Assembly (NCBI GenBank): GCA_964346815.1 | Contig: CAYFWF010000021.1 | Span: 1 to 64,000, forward strand | Length of the DNA: 64,000 bases | Reading direction: 5' to 3' | DNA from: CAYFWF01 sp964346815 | Lineage (GTDB): Bacteria > Acidobacteriota > Aminicenantia > Aminicenantales > Aminicenantaceae | Shown here: one piece after another, positions 8,619 through 17,845 of the stretch | How positions within the stretch are numbered: the first letter of the stretch is position 1 | Layout of the letters: every line of letters begins with the position of its first letter | Notes under the pieces: model-generated | What the model saw: only the letters and a program-made list of their open reading frames with translations | Databases searched by the model: none | Told to the model about the DNA's origin: nothing | Made by a program: the position numbers and the translations under genes

Positions 8619-8822
8619 AAAAGAGCTTACCGCTTCGCAGCTCTCCAAGCCGCAGTGAATCCGTCCGGATGTGGATATGAATTGTTCAGAATCGAACAGA
8701 AGGTGGTTTGGAGATGGTCGAAAACCCTATAGATTAGTTTTGGTACATTTTTTGCAGATAATCTATTAGGCGCGAAAAACTGATTAATAAGTGATCATGT
8801 CAACAATTATTGGGAGTAAGTC

Positions 8823-9479
8823 ATGTGTAAAAATAATATCATAATCATTATCATCATTATCCTCTTTGTCTTTTTGTTCTTTTCGGCTGCTGTATATCCT
8901 TGTCAGGAACAGGAGGGTGTCCTTACTCCGGAGAATTTCAATGAGGCAAGACTCAATCGTCTCCAGCCACCCGATAAGGTCATGGATGTCATCGGAATCG
9001 TGCAGGGGATGACCGTTGCAGAGATCGGAGCAGGGCGCGGGCGCTATGTGGTGCAGCTGGCCGTTAGAGTCGGAGAGAGCGGCAAAGTCTATGCTGAGGA
9101 CATAGATTCCGCTGCCCTGCGGCATTTGGAACAACGCTGTAAACGGTGGGGGCTGAAAAACATCGAGACCATTCTCGGGGATGTTACGGATCCGAGGCTG
9201 CCTGAGGGAGAACTGGACCTGATCTTTGTTATCTCCTCTTACCACCATTTTGATGATCCGGTTGAGCTGATGCGGAACGCAAGATCTGCACTCAAATCCG
9301 ATGGAAAGTTGGCGATCGGCGAGTGGCTTCCAAGGGATGAGAAAGACAGCGGATACAACACCCCTGAGGAGATGGAAGCTCAAATGAATGCTGCCGGCTA
9401 TAAGCTCGAACGCATCGAGACTTTTCTTGAAAAAAATAATATGTACATCTATATTTTCAGTATTGACGGCAGCCAATAA
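8823..9479 (+). CDS. Membrane-anchored or exported SAM-dependent methyltransferase
   Basis: The 218-residue protein has a hydrophobic N terminus of about 25 residues containing a run of eight or nine Ile, followed by a class I methyltransferase fold. Motif I is VAEIGAGRGRYVVQL. The acidic loop after strand 2 is YAEDID, and a later strand is LDLIFVISSYHHF. Family members methylate small molecules or proteins with S-adenosylmethionine. An N-terminal signal is unusual, because SAM is not expected outside the cytoplasm; a membrane anchor with a cytoplasmic domain is the easier reading. No strong ribosome binding site is seen. The next gene is also a methyltransferase. Confidence 0.75.
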   Translation: MCKNNIIIIIIIILFVFLFFSAAVYPCQEQEGVLTPENFNEARLNRLQPPDKVMDVIGIVQGMTVAEIGAGRGRYVVQLAVRVGESGKVYAEDIDSAALRHLEQRCKRWGLKNIETILGDVTDPRLPEGELDLIFVISSYHHFDDPVELMRNARSALKSDGKLAIGEWLPRDEKDSGYNTPEEMEAQMNAAGYKLERIETFLEKNNMYIYIFSIDGSQ

Positions 9480-9602
9480 GGTTTACATCATTAACCATCC
9501 ACTCCGTAACAAATTTTCTTGAATTCCTCCCTCGCTCTTCTCACCAAAAAAGGCTTGTTTTATCTCAATTGTCTGATATTATTTTGTTTGAGGGAGGAAA
9601 TA

Positions 9603-10583
9603 ATGCTTATGAAATATCAAGTGCTTCTCCACGACTTGATTTTCTCCCCTTATTCGATTTATGTTCTTTTTACGGCGAATCGCTTAAAAGTATTTTCGTT
9701 TCTTGCAGGAAAAGAGATGACGATCGATGAAATTGCGAATGTAACAGGCGCTCGGATACGTCCTCTAGAAGGATTGCTGGATGGGTGTGTGGCCCTCGGA
9801 CTTTTACGAAGGCATGGTGAACGCTACCGGAATTCGCATGAGAGCGAGGCTTATCTTGTGGAAGGAAGGCCGCTTTATCTGGGTGATATCATTGAAGTTC
9901 AATCCATCGAAGTTGGCAATTGGGAAAGACTTTACGACCTGGTTATGGGCGGCGGCACATGCAGAGAGAAGGAAGCCAAGGCGGAAGTCACTCCTGATTT
10001 ATTCACTAAGGCGATGAACAACCTCGGAATGCTCGGAGAAGCTGAGGCATTGGCGGGTGCCGTCGACCTAACAGATTGTAAGACATTAATAGATGTGGGA
10101 TGCGGATCTGGCCTTTACTCTATCACCCTGTGTCGTCATTACCCCGATCTTCAAGCAGTCCTCTTAGACAAAAAAGAGGTTTTGAAAGTCACGAATCGAT
10201 TCATAAAGAAAAGCAGCCTGAAGAATCGCATGAGCGTTCGAGCCGCTGACATTCTCGAGGAACCATACGGGACCGGCACGGATGTGGTCCTTCTTTCAGA
10301 TGTCCTTTATCAGGACAGTTCCACCTGCATTCGGATCCTTCGGTCTGCATATGATGCGCTGGCTCCGGGTGGGCTCTTGATTATTCGAGGCTATTATACG
10401 GATCCTGAAAGCTCTCAACCCCTGTTCGGTTCTCTTTTTGCCCTGGGACGATTGCTTGCTGATGAGAACCGGGAGATCATTTCGGTCCCATTGCTCCACA
10501 GTTGGGTCGAGAAGGCCGGATTCAGAATCACAGCATCTCATGCCCTTACCGAAAGATCCACATGTATTCAGGCAAGGAAATGA
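9603..10583 (+). CDS. O-methyltransferase-like protein with winged-helix dimerisation domain
   Basis: The 326-residue protein combines an N-terminal winged-helix/dimerisation region (about residues 10-85; MTIDEIANVTGARIRPLEGLL) with a class I methyltransferase core. Motif I is LIDVGCGSGLYSI and the acidic residue after strand 2 is in AVLLDKKEV. This arrangement is typical of plant-type and antibiotic O-methyltransferases. The start is placed at ATG 9603, which is preceded by GAGGGAGG, rather than at an upstream TTG at 9519. It sits 123 bases after the other methyltransferase, so the pair may act on related small molecules; no biosynthetic enzyme nearby supports a specific pathway. Confidence 0.8.
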   Translation: MLMKYQVLLHDLIFSPYSIYVLFTANRLKVFSFLAGKEMTIDEIANVTGARIRPLEGLLDGCVALGLLRRHGERYRNSHESEAYLVEGRPLYLGDIIEVQSIEVGNWERLYDLVMGGGTCREKEAKAEVTPDLFTKAMNNLGMLGEAEALAGAVDLTDCKTLIDVGCGSGLYSITLCRHYPDLQAVLLDKKEVLKVTNRFIKKSSLKNRMSVRAADILEEPYGTGTDVVLLSDVLYQDSSTCIRILRSAYDALAPGGLLIIRGYYTDPESSQPLFGSLFALGRLLADENREIISVPLLHSWVEKAGFRITASHALTERSTCIQARK

Positions 10584-10642
10584 TCCAATTCGCTGTAAAC
10601 GACATGATTTACTCCATGACTCATTGACGGGATTCAAGGCAA

Positions 10643-11854
10643 ATGAGCATCGATTTGATGAGGTTCATCGACCGGAATGTTGGCATTCCACTTTGTCTCC
10701 TCTTTTCGGCTTTTCATAGATTTCTGAGACTTTTCAAGAAGCCGGTTTATATAAAAAACCCGAAAAAAATTCTCTTTATCGAAATGTCAGAGATGGGAAG
10801 TCTGGTTCTTTCGTATTCTCTCTTCAGAAAGACCAGAGAGCTTTATCCTGAATCTTCTTTATATTTTCTTACTTTCGAGGAAACACGGAATGCTGTGGAT
10901 GTCCTCGATTTTTTTTCTGAAGAAAATATCATCACCATGCCAGGCAAAAGCATCTTCAAATTTCTTTTTTCATCTGTCCGTGCTGTACGAAAATTGAGAA
11001 AGGAAAAGATCGATTTCGTCCTGGATATGGAGCTCTTTTCGAGGTTCACGGCACTTTTGAGCTACATCATCGGAGCGAAGAACAGAATCGGTTACCACAA
11101 ACAGACAAACGAAGGATTGTACAGAGGCAATTTTTTAACCCATAAAGTGCCGTTCAATCCCCACATACACATCGCTTATAATATGCTCAACCTGGTTTAT
11201 GCTTTAAATTGTCCTGTGGACAATATTCCCCTGACTAAATTCCCATATACAAAACAGGATATCCTCATCCCGAAAATTGAGATGTCTTCCAAAGGGAAAG
11301 AGGCTATCCTTTCAAAACTTTTAAAGGAAAATAATGAAATTCTGCATGCAGAGAAGCTGATTCTTGTCAACCCAAATGCAAGTGACATCATCCCTATCCG
11401 AAGATGGCCTCTTGAAAAATATATCGGGCTCATAAAGCTGCTTTTAAAGCACGAAGGAATTTTCATAATCTTGACTGGAATAGAATCAGAGAAGAGAGAA
11501 GCGGCACAAATCTGCCAGGCAGCCGAATCGAACAAATGTATAAATTTCGCAGGGAAGACCACTTTTTCTGAACTCATCGATCTTTATCACGCTGCTGACA
11601 TCTTGATTACCAATGACAGCGGCCCGGTTCACTTTTCATCCATGACAGACATTAAGACATTTGTCTTTTTTGGTCCAGAGACTCCGAGATTGTATGGGCC
11701 TCTGGATAATGATACACGTGTCTTTTATTCCAACTTCAGTTGCAGTCCCTGTGTCTCTGCGTTTAATCACAGAAAATCTCTCTGCAATAATAACGAGTGC
11801 TTAAAAGCCATCTCTGTCCAATCCGTATATCAGGAAGTCTCCAAATTCCTATAA
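10643..11854 (+). CDS. Glycosyltransferase family 9 (heptosyltransferase-like)
   Basis: This is a 403-residue GT9 protein of the ADP-heptose:LPS heptosyltransferase group, which transfers a sugar during outer-membrane glycan synthesis. Key features are ILFIEMSEMGSLVLS near residue 50, the acceptor-side helices around 100-160, LVNPNASD near 250, and the hallmark ITNDSGPVHFSS near 320. A C-terminal Cys-rich stretch (CSPC through CNNNEC, about 372-392) could bind a metal. A short amphipathic N terminus may associate with the membrane. Exact sugar specificity is unknown. The gene precedes a convergent gene on the other strand, with a hairpin between them. Confidence 0.85.
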   Translation: MSIDLMRFIDRNVGIPLCLLFSAFHRFLRLFKKPVYIKNPKKILFIEMSEMGSLVLSYSLFRKTRELYPESSLYFLTFEETRNAVDVLDFFSEENIITMPGKSIFKFLFSSVRAVRKLRKEKIDFVLDMELFSRFTALLSYIIGAKNRIGYHKQTNEGLYRGNFLTHKVPFNPHIHIAYNMLNLVYALNCPVDNIPLTKFPYTKQDILIPKIEMSSKGKEAILSKLLKENNEILHAEKLILVNPNASDIIPIRRWPLEKYIGLIKLLLKHEGIFIILTGIESEKREAAQICQAAESNKCINFAGKTTFSELIDLYHAADILITNDSGPVHFSSMTDIKTFVFFGPETPRLYGPLDNDTRVFYSNFSCSPCVSAFNHRKSLCNNNECLKAISVQSVYQEVSKFL

Positions 11855-11863
11855 GCCAATTAA

Positions 11864-11894
11864 GCCACCAATTAAAGACAGGTTATTTGGTGGC
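11864..11894. terminator. Inverted repeat between convergent genes
   Basis: GCCACCAA at 11864-11871 is repeated in inverse as TTGGTGGC at 11887-11894, giving a perfect 8-bp stem with a 15-base loop. It lies just after the GT9 stop and overlaps the last codons of the opposite-strand gene ending at 11883. There is no long T tract on either side. It could be a shared weak terminator or an RNA stabilising hairpin. Confidence 0.4.
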
Positions 11895-12257
11895 GGTTTC
11901 AAGTTTATCAGCAATTTTCATTAAAAGGCCTTGAGTCTCTTTATGGATTCTCTCTGATTCTGACAATGGGAGGGAACCCGCATAACAATTTCGCCGAGCA
12001 AAACCGCGGATCTCTCGAGCAATCGCCTTGTTTTCCCTGAGCCTTATGTTCGCACTCTTCTCAAGGAGCAGATTTGTATAATCGACAAGGTCCTTTGTTT
12101 TTTCCGATGTCAATGTCCAGGTTGACTCCAGTTCTTTTAAAAGAGCATGGGCTTCACGCAGGAGCATAACGTCCATTCTTCTCTTCTCTTTTTTTCTTTG
12201 GAATAATTTTGAAAGAAGTTGGATGGTTTGGCCAATGATTTTGATATCCCCGATCAT
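11883..12257 (-). CDS. Small helical protein, unknown
   Basis: I do not recognise this 124-residue protein. It is basic, predicted mostly helical, and has a Lys/Arg-rich patch near residues 20-30 (FQRKKEKRRMDV) followed by long amphipathic helices with many Leu, Glu and Lys. There is no signal peptide and the N terminus is only mildly hydrophobic. The stop overlaps the inverted repeat shared with the convergent GT9 gene, and the start lies 21 bases after the stop of the S9 peptidase gene, so it may be read on the same transcript as that gene. Confidence 0.55.
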   Translation of the reverse strand: MIGDIKIIGQTIQLLSKLFQRKKEKRRMDVMLLREAHALLKELESTWTLTSEKTKDLVDYTNLLLEKSANIRLRENKAIAREIRGFARRNCYAGSLPLSESERIHKETQGLLMKIADKLETATK

Positions 12258-12278
12258 CAGATATGAAGCCTCACATCA

Positions 12279-13391
12279 TTAACGATATCCTGCTTTCATT
12301 AATTGTTCCACTGACTCTATAGGATTATCTGGGTTGAGATATTTCGCCAGAAATTTGTAAATTTTAACCCTTATTTTCTTGGCAAGCAGAAGATCCATAC
12401 GATCGAAACTGTGTCCGCCTGGTGCATCCTGAAAGATTTCGTATTCGAATTTTTTCCCTTCGGCTTTCAATGATTTGATAAGATGCTCCACTTCCAAGAC
12501 ATTCACGTCCTCGTCATTAGTATTGGTATGGATCAGCAGCGGAGTGTTCTGGAATTTATGAACATTGTAAGCTGGGGAGCGACGTCTGTATTCCTGGACA
12601 TCTTCGCGAGCGGTTTTGCCGATATGATAGTCGGCAGAATAGAGTTCCCTGTAGCTGTCGGATGCATATCCCATTCGAGAGATGAGATCGCTCACAGGGA
12701 CTCCGGCAAAAGCCACCTGGTAGTCATCGGGATGATCGAAGATATTCATCAGAGTGATCAATCCTCCGTGACTCCATCCGATCATGCCGATCCTCTCCTC
12801 GTCCACAATCGAGTAGTTCTCGATCATATAATTGCGGGCTGAATAGGCATCTTCGACCTCCAGTCCGCCGTAGTCGATCAATTCATAGATGGTGCGTCCG
12901 TAACCTGTGCTTCCCCGGTACTCAGGAGCAATAACGATGTAATGCTGGGTCATCAATTCTCTGATAATATGAGTGTAATAGGTGGTGAAGTCGCCATGGA
13001 CACCGCCGTGAGGGAAAACGAGAAGCGGATATTTTTTGCTTCGGTCGATGTCGTTGGGAATGAAAATATAGCTGTAAAACTTTATCGGATTTTTGGCGCC
13101 CATTGCAGTGGGATTTTTTTCATGGGGATTAGGGGGCCCCACAATCCGCACTTTGTCCACATAGCAGATATCTCCCACTTTATGATACCACAGCACATCA
13201 TCGATCATTTTTTCCAGCACATCCAAACGATGCTGCAAATTATAGAACTCTCTCTTCAGTAACTGCAGCTCATCATTGTTCTGGTTTTGATCGGATTGCT
13301 GCCCCACTGAAAAAACCGGCAAAAAAAGAAATGAAAGAATCAAAAAAATCCCTGCTATTCTTCTGGATCGGTATTTGTTGGGTGATTTCAT
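12279..13391 (-). CDS. Exported S9-type serine peptidase / alpha-beta hydrolase
   Basis: The 370-residue product has a signal peptide (about 1-30, ending FSVGQQ), a short coiled-coil linker (about 36-66) and a prolyl-oligopeptidase-type catalytic domain without the propeller. The nucleophile elbow is GWSHGG with Ser207. Candidate acid and base are in HTNTNDEDVN and GGHSFD. The oxyanion loop is VFPHGGVHG near residue 128. It probably cleaves short peptides or esters in the periplasm. A GGAGGAAATC site precedes ATG 13391. The intergenic region to the next, divergent gene (13392-13699) holds both promoters, but none could be placed with confidence. Confidence 0.85.
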   Translation of the reverse strand: MKSPNKYRSRRIAGIFLILSFLFLPVFSVGQQSDQNQNNDELQLLKREFYNLQHRLDVLEKMIDDVLWYHKVGDICYVDKVRIVGPPNPHEKNPTAMGAKNPIKFYSYIFIPNDIDRSKKYPLLVFPHGGVHGDFTTYYTHIIRELMTQHYIVIAPEYRGSTGYGRTIYELIDYGGLEVEDAYSARNYMIENYSIVDEERIGMIGWSHGGLITLMNIFDHPDDYQVAFAGVPVSDLISRMGYASDSYRELYSADYHIGKTAREDVQEYRRRSPAYNVHKFQNTPLLIHTNTNDEDVNVLEVEHLIKSLKAEGKKFEYEIFQDAPGGHSFDRMDLLLAKKIRVKIYKFLAKYLNPDNPIESVEQLMKAGYR

Positions 13392-13699
13392 GATTTCCTC
13401 CTTAAACTTATGTATGCAGTAGTTATCGTTCCATTATCACGGCGAACTTACAGAGCAGGCCTGGCATCTCCCCCAAAAAAAAGACTGTCACGTCTCTCTG
13501 CTCCATGTGATGACGCAGGAATTTATGAATGCAGGAAAAAGAATATCAAGTAAAAAAAAAGCTGTCAATAGAGCCATTTGCTGAAAAAGTGCATCGGATA
13601 AAGATTTCCTTGCCTTCCATAAATCTCAGAGTGCATAATGTAATGTTCTGACGAGAGAAAAGGATGTATTATGAATGAGCCTGCATAGAGGAGGGCGTA
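13392..13699. other. Divergent intergenic region, no clear feature
   Basis: This 308-base gap separates a minus-strand peptidase gene from the plus-strand surface locus. It must hold the promoters for both. It contains poly-A tracts (for example near 13551) and strong ribosome binding sites at either edge, but no convincing -35/-10 pair, RNA or repeat was found. Confidence 0.5.
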
Positions 13700-14419
13700 A
13701 TGAAAACTCGAACAGTTCTCGTCATATTAGGGATCTGTCTGGTATCGACAGCGGTTCTTCGATCCCAAGAAATAGAAAATCAGCAGGAGATTCCAGAACC
13801 TGACCCGCTTTTTATCCGTGCAACCATCTATCCTACAGCCAATCTCTCCCGCTACGATTACAACAACGACGTGGATCTTTACGAAATACGAGCATACGTT
13901 CAGCTTCGTAATAAGACCCCCATCGGAGAGGTTATCGATAACGCTTATGTCTATGTGTATTCTCAGCTCCTCGATTTCAAGATCGACCACTATGAAAAAA
14001 GGATCAAGGTACCGATGGAAGATCTTGTCGAGGAGTTTGAGCTCAGGATAGAGACCCAAGACAACAGAATCGTTAAGAATAGGTTTAAAATTCCGACCTG
14101 GTTGATATTATCGGAGCCTCGTCCGGATATCATCGAGAATGCACAGGACCTGAATGTCGAGTGGAAATTTACCCGCTTCGAGGCGCCAGTGGATGTTTAT
14201 GCCTACAATTTTAAAACAGGAGAAAAATTATTAGAAGGACTCAATCTTTATTCTTCAGAAGTGACACTCCCGGCAAAGGATATTCCAGAGTCAACGATTG
14301 TGCGGATTTGGGTCATGCAGTCGTGGTTGTATAAGCGTTTTCTCAGGGGGTCGGTCGAGGCCCCGGGTTCTGAAATCATCGTGATCCCATGGTCGCAGGT
14401 ATTCATTAGGACCAAATAG
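13700..14419 (+). CDS. Exported protein of unknown function
   Basis: I do not recognise the family of this 239-residue protein. A signal peptide covers about residues 1-22 (ending VLRSQE). The mature part is rich in beta-strand patterns and has conserved-looking aromatic positions (RYDYNNDVDLYEIRA near 51, WLILSEPRPDI near 135, then IRIWVMQSW). It may fold as beta sandwiches. It has a very strong ribosome binding site (GAGGAGGG) and is followed 64 bases later by a predicted outer-membrane barrel, so the two are likely one operon and could form an envelope complex. Confidence 0.65.
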   Translation: MKTRTVLVILGICLVSTAVLRSQEIENQQEIPEPDPLFIRATIYPTANLSRYDYNNDVDLYEIRAYVQLRNKTPIGEVIDNAYVYVYSQLLDFKIDHYEKRIKVPMEDLVEEFELRIETQDNRIVKNRFKIPTWLILSEPRPDIIENAQDLNVEWKFTRFEAPVDVYAYNFKTGEKLLEGLNLYSSEVTLPAKDIPESTIVRIWVMQSWLYKRFLRGSVEAPGSEIIVIPWSQVFIRTK

Positions 14420-14483
14420 ATATCGTCGAGAGCATATATCGATACAAAACAGTGCTAAATATTAGCCGAGAAGAAGGAATCGG

Positions 14484-15773
14484 ATGAAGAAAAAAGCTGT
14501 ATGTTTTTTGTTTGTCTTTCTTTGGACATTATCGGTTGTCCTTGTTGCTGTGCCAGCTGGCAATGACGATGACCCTCCTCAAGCTGAGCAAATACGCTCT
14601 GTTGCTCCCAATGTATTTCTGGATTGTTCCCGAAGGGATTGTGATCTGGACTACATTCGGACAGAAATTACCTTTGTCAATTACGTGAGGGACCGTGAAA
14701 GTGCTGATGTGCACATCCTGGTTACCCGGCAGAGGACCGGCAGCGGTGGGAGAGAATACACCCTGGCATTTATCGGCAGGGGAAAATACGAAGGCCGGGA
14801 TTCGACACTGAAATATTATTCCAAACCTACGGATTCAGAGGATGAGGTCAGGCAGGGTTTTGTTAATGTACTCAAACAGGGACTGATCCCTTATCTTTAC
14901 GATACGCCTCTTGCGGAGTTCATCACGGTTTCCTATACAGAAAAAACCCAAGCACAGGCCGTCCAAATGGAGGATAAGTGGGACTATTGGGTGTTTTACA
15001 CAAGCTTCAGAGGAAATTTGAATTTTGAGGAACAGTCGAAACGCTATTCTTACTCCATTTCCCTTTCCGCAAACCGCACGACCGAGGAGACGAAATTTCG
15101 CTTTTGGGCCAATGGAAATTTCAATGAAAGGCGCTACGAAGTCAGCGAGGAGGAAAAGGTTGAATCGAAGACAAGCCGAAAAACGATCTTCACCCAACTC
15201 GTCAGAAGCATAAATGATCACTGGTCTTATGGGGCCTCTGTGAGTTTGTATTCTTCTACTTATGATAATGCCGAGCTGTTCACCACGGTTGGCCCTGCTG
15301 TAGAGTACAATATCTTCCCCTATGAACAGGCGACGCGGCGGGAGCTCCGGATCCAGTATCGCCTGAGCTTTTCCCTCCGGAGTTATGACGAGATCACCAT
15401 TTTTGACAAGGAGAAAGAAAATCTCTTCAGCCAACAGCTCCAGATCGTTTGGGAGATGAAGGAACCCTGGGGTTCGATGGGGGTGCAGTTGCGTGGATCG
15501 AGTTTTCTCCACGATTGGAGCAAAAACAACATACAGTTTGAAGCGGGCCTTTCTATGAGAGTTTTCAAAGGCCTATCGTTCAATATCGAGGGAGAATATT
15601 CCCGGGTAAGGGATCAGCTCGCTCTGCCAAAGAGTGGAGCTTCGAAAGAAGAGATTCTCCTTGAGCTGAAGCAGTTAGCGACATCGTATGATTTACGGCT
15701 GGAGATGGGATTCAGCTATCGTTTCGGATCTATTTACAGCAACGTCGTAAATCCGCGCTTCGGGAGCAGGTGA
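14484..15773 (+). CDS. Predicted outer-membrane beta-barrel protein
   Basis: The 429-residue product has a signal peptide (about 1-24). An N-terminal domain of about 130 residues has a CSRRDCD motif followed by strands, as if it were a periplasmic plug or binding domain. From about residue 165 the chain shows alternating polar/apolar strands of 8-12 residues, many ending in aromatic residues (KWDYWVFYTSF, SYGASVSLYSS, LEMGFSYRFG), as in outer-membrane barrels. The extreme C terminus does not end with the usual Phe. No transport substrate can be named. It shares a short gap with the exported gene upstream and precedes the DUF4438 gene. Confidence 0.65.
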   Translation: MKKKAVCFLFVFLWTLSVVLVAVPAGNDDDPPQAEQIRSVAPNVFLDCSRRDCDLDYIRTEITFVNYVRDRESADVHILVTRQRTGSGGREYTLAFIGRGKYEGRDSTLKYYSKPTDSEDEVRQGFVNVLKQGLIPYLYDTPLAEFITVSYTEKTQAQAVQMEDKWDYWVFYTSFRGNLNFEEQSKRYSYSISLSANRTTEETKFRFWANGNFNERRYEVSEEEKVESKTSRKTIFTQLVRSINDHWSYGASVSLYSSTYDNAELFTTVGPAVEYNIFPYEQATRRELRIQYRLSFSLRSYDEITIFDKEKENLFSQQLQIVWEMKEPWGSMGVQLRGSSFLHDWSKNNIQFEAGLSMRVFKGLSFNIEGEYSRVRDQLALPKSGASKEEILLELKQLATSYDLRLEMGFSYRFGSIYSNVVNPRFGSR

Positions 15774-15843
15774 TCATTGTTGACTTTTCACATAGGCCTT
15801 ATTAATTTTTTTCTGTATTTGCATATGATTGAAAGGAGGAAAC

Positions 15844-17706
15844 ATGAAAAAAAGTAATCTCGTCCTGATCGGAATTTTATTGTGTATAGCTTTCACGCTT
15901 CAGGACGCCGCTCTTGCCAGCGGGCAGGAAGATCTGCAGCCCATATCGACGAACAAAGAAAAGGTTCTTTCGATTGCAGTGAAAGGTCAGATCGCACCGG
16001 CCGAGCCCGCGAGATCCTACACAACGACCTGGGACGGAAAACCAAAGATGGCGATCGGCATCGGGGGGATCAATTATAACCTGAAAATTGGCGATAAGAT
16101 CTTCGGATGGGCGAACGGAGACAGGGCTACAGTCGGTGTCGCTACAACAGGAGCAGGAGAAGAAAGATACGGCGGAGGATGGGTGACCTTCACCTCTATA
16201 GGAAACGAAGTGAGGCTGTTGAGCGGAGAAGCCAGAGGAAAGAAAGGCGTTATTATCGGAAAGTTCGGAAGTTATGTGCTGGTTCATTTCGAAGACAGTG
16301 TGAAGGAGAAGCTCACTATAGGAGATGTTCTTCAAGCCAAGGCTTGTGGAGTTGGCCTCGAGATAGAGGGATTCGAAGACGTATTCGTTCACGGTCTGGC
16401 GCCTGAAGTTTTAGAAGATCTGGTCATGCAAAATGCAGAAGGTGAGCTGGAGGTGCCCGTGGTCAAAGAGATCCCTGCCGAGATCATGGGGCAGGGCGCA
16501 GGCGGTGGAAGCCTTTACGGCAACTGGCATATCCAGACATGTTATCCGCCTGATATCGAGAAGTACGGGTTGGACGAGCTGCGTTTCGGAGATCTCGTGT
16601 TTTTAAAGGATATCCAGACCGATTATGGAAAGGGCTACTACAGAGGAGGAGCGACTGTGGGTGTGGTGTGCGCCGGACCGAGCGACATCTCGGGTATGGG
16701 CATAGGTGTAACCCCTATCCTTTCCACTAGATTCGGCAAATTAAAAGCACGGATCGATTCCGGTGCAAACATCGGAAAGTACCTCAATATCAAGATGAGT
16801 AAATCCACTACAGGCAAGAGTGAAGCCTCCTTGAAAACCAATAAGGACAAACTTATTTCCACTGCGGTTGAAGCCGTAGTCCAGCCTGCAGGAACCAGAG
16901 GATATTCGACCACTTACGAAGGAAAGCCAAAGGTGGCGATCGGCATGGCATCGATCAATTATACGGTCTCCCTGGGGGATCCTGCTTACGGCTGGGCGAG
17001 TGCAGATCATGTCGAACCCGACGTCACCATCCAAGGACGCGATAGAGAAAGAGCCAGCGAGTGTGCGATCGCTATTCTTGCTTGTATAGGAAACGAAGCT
17101 GAAGTTATTTCTGGTGAGGCTAAGGGAGCCAAGGGATTCTACATCGGCAGGCATGCTGGATCAGATGATCTTGCCTGGTTCCCGAAGAGCGTTCTCGAAA
17201 AACTCGCTTTGAACGATAAAATTCAGGTTAAAGCCCAGGGGGTAGGGCTCAAGATTGAAGGCTTCGAGGATGTGAGAGTGAATAAGCTTTCTCCTGAACT
17301 TCTGGAAAACATGGGCATTGCCATAGAAGGCGACCAGCTGGTGGTTCCTGTAACGATGGAAATCCCCGGGCATATCATGGGATCGGGAATAGGCGGTCCA
17401 TTCATAGAGTACATCGATTATGACATTCAGACGACTGATCCGGCGATAATCGAAGAATATGACTTGAAGAAAATCAAGCTGGGCGACCTCATCGCCATTC
17501 GGGACCATTACGACTACTACGGCCGTGGAAGATACGAAGGAGCCGTGACCATCGGCGTTTGCATCCATGGTTGGAGCGACTATGCAGGGCACGGCCCGGG
17601 CCTGAATCCAGTGCTCAGTGCTCTTCCAGGAAAAATAAAGACAAAGATCGATCCTCATGCAAATACTGCTTATTATCTCGGCATAAGGTCGAAGCCGCGC
17701 CAGTAA
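15844..17706 (+). CDS. Exported protein with two tandem DUF4438 domains
   Basis: The product is 620 residues with a signal peptide (about 1-26) and two full DUF4438 domains, at about 37-310 and 318-620. Each copy has a Gly-rich start (KPKMAIGIGGINY or KPKVAIGMASINY), a GNE...SGEA(R/K)G.KG segment, the GVGL.IEGFEDV turn, a VPV..EIP strand and a closing G(R/K)YLGI or KYLNI region. DUF4438 is normally a single-domain protein of about 270-290 residues, and no activity is established for it. The tandem form with export signal is uncommon as far as I know. ATG 15844 is preceded by AAAGGAGGA, so the upstream TTG at 15829 is not the start. Confidence 0.85.
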   Translation: MKKSNLVLIGILLCIAFTLQDAALASGQEDLQPISTNKEKVLSIAVKGQIAPAEPARSYTTTWDGKPKMAIGIGGINYNLKIGDKIFGWANGDRATVGVATTGAGEERYGGGWVTFTSIGNEVRLLSGEARGKKGVIIGKFGSYVLVHFEDSVKEKLTIGDVLQAKACGVGLEIEGFEDVFVHGLAPEVLEDLVMQNAEGELEVPVVKEIPAEIMGQGAGGGSLYGNWHIQTCYPPDIEKYGLDELRFGDLVFLKDIQTDYGKGYYRGGATVGVVCAGPSDISGMGIGVTPILSTRFGKLKARIDSGANIGKYLNIKMSKSTTGKSEASLKTNKDKLISTAVEAVVQPAGTRGYSTTYEGKPKVAIGMASINYTVSLGDPAYGWASADHVEPDVTIQGRDRERASECAIAILACIGNEAEVISGEAKGAKGFYIGRHAGSDDLAWFPKSVLEKLALNDKIQVKAQGVGLKIEGFEDVRVNKLSPELLENMGIAIEGDQLVVPVTMEIPGHIMGSGIGGPFIEYIDYDIQTTDPAIIEEYDLKKIKLGDLIAIRDHYDYYGRGRYEGAVTIGVCIHGWSDYAGHGPGLNPVLSALPGKIKTKIDPHANTAYYLGIRSKPRQ

Positions 17707-17845
17707 GCCTGCTGATCCAGAGTCGAAAACTTTTTTTTCGCATTTTGTCGTCAAGAGGCCCGAGCGGCAGCAATGGTTTTACTCAACATCCGTTTCAAAA
17801 AGATGCGGGTAAAAGTCAATAATTCAGATAAAACTGGAGGGAGTC

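Noticed and set aside
8784..9476. Open frame of about 230 codons on the minus strand
   Set aside because: It fully overlaps the methyltransferase gene, whose motif I is unmistakable, and has no recognisable domain.
14835..15512. Antisense frame of 225 codons in the barrel gene
   Set aside because: Shadow frame with no protein-like pattern; the plus-strand gene has strong context.
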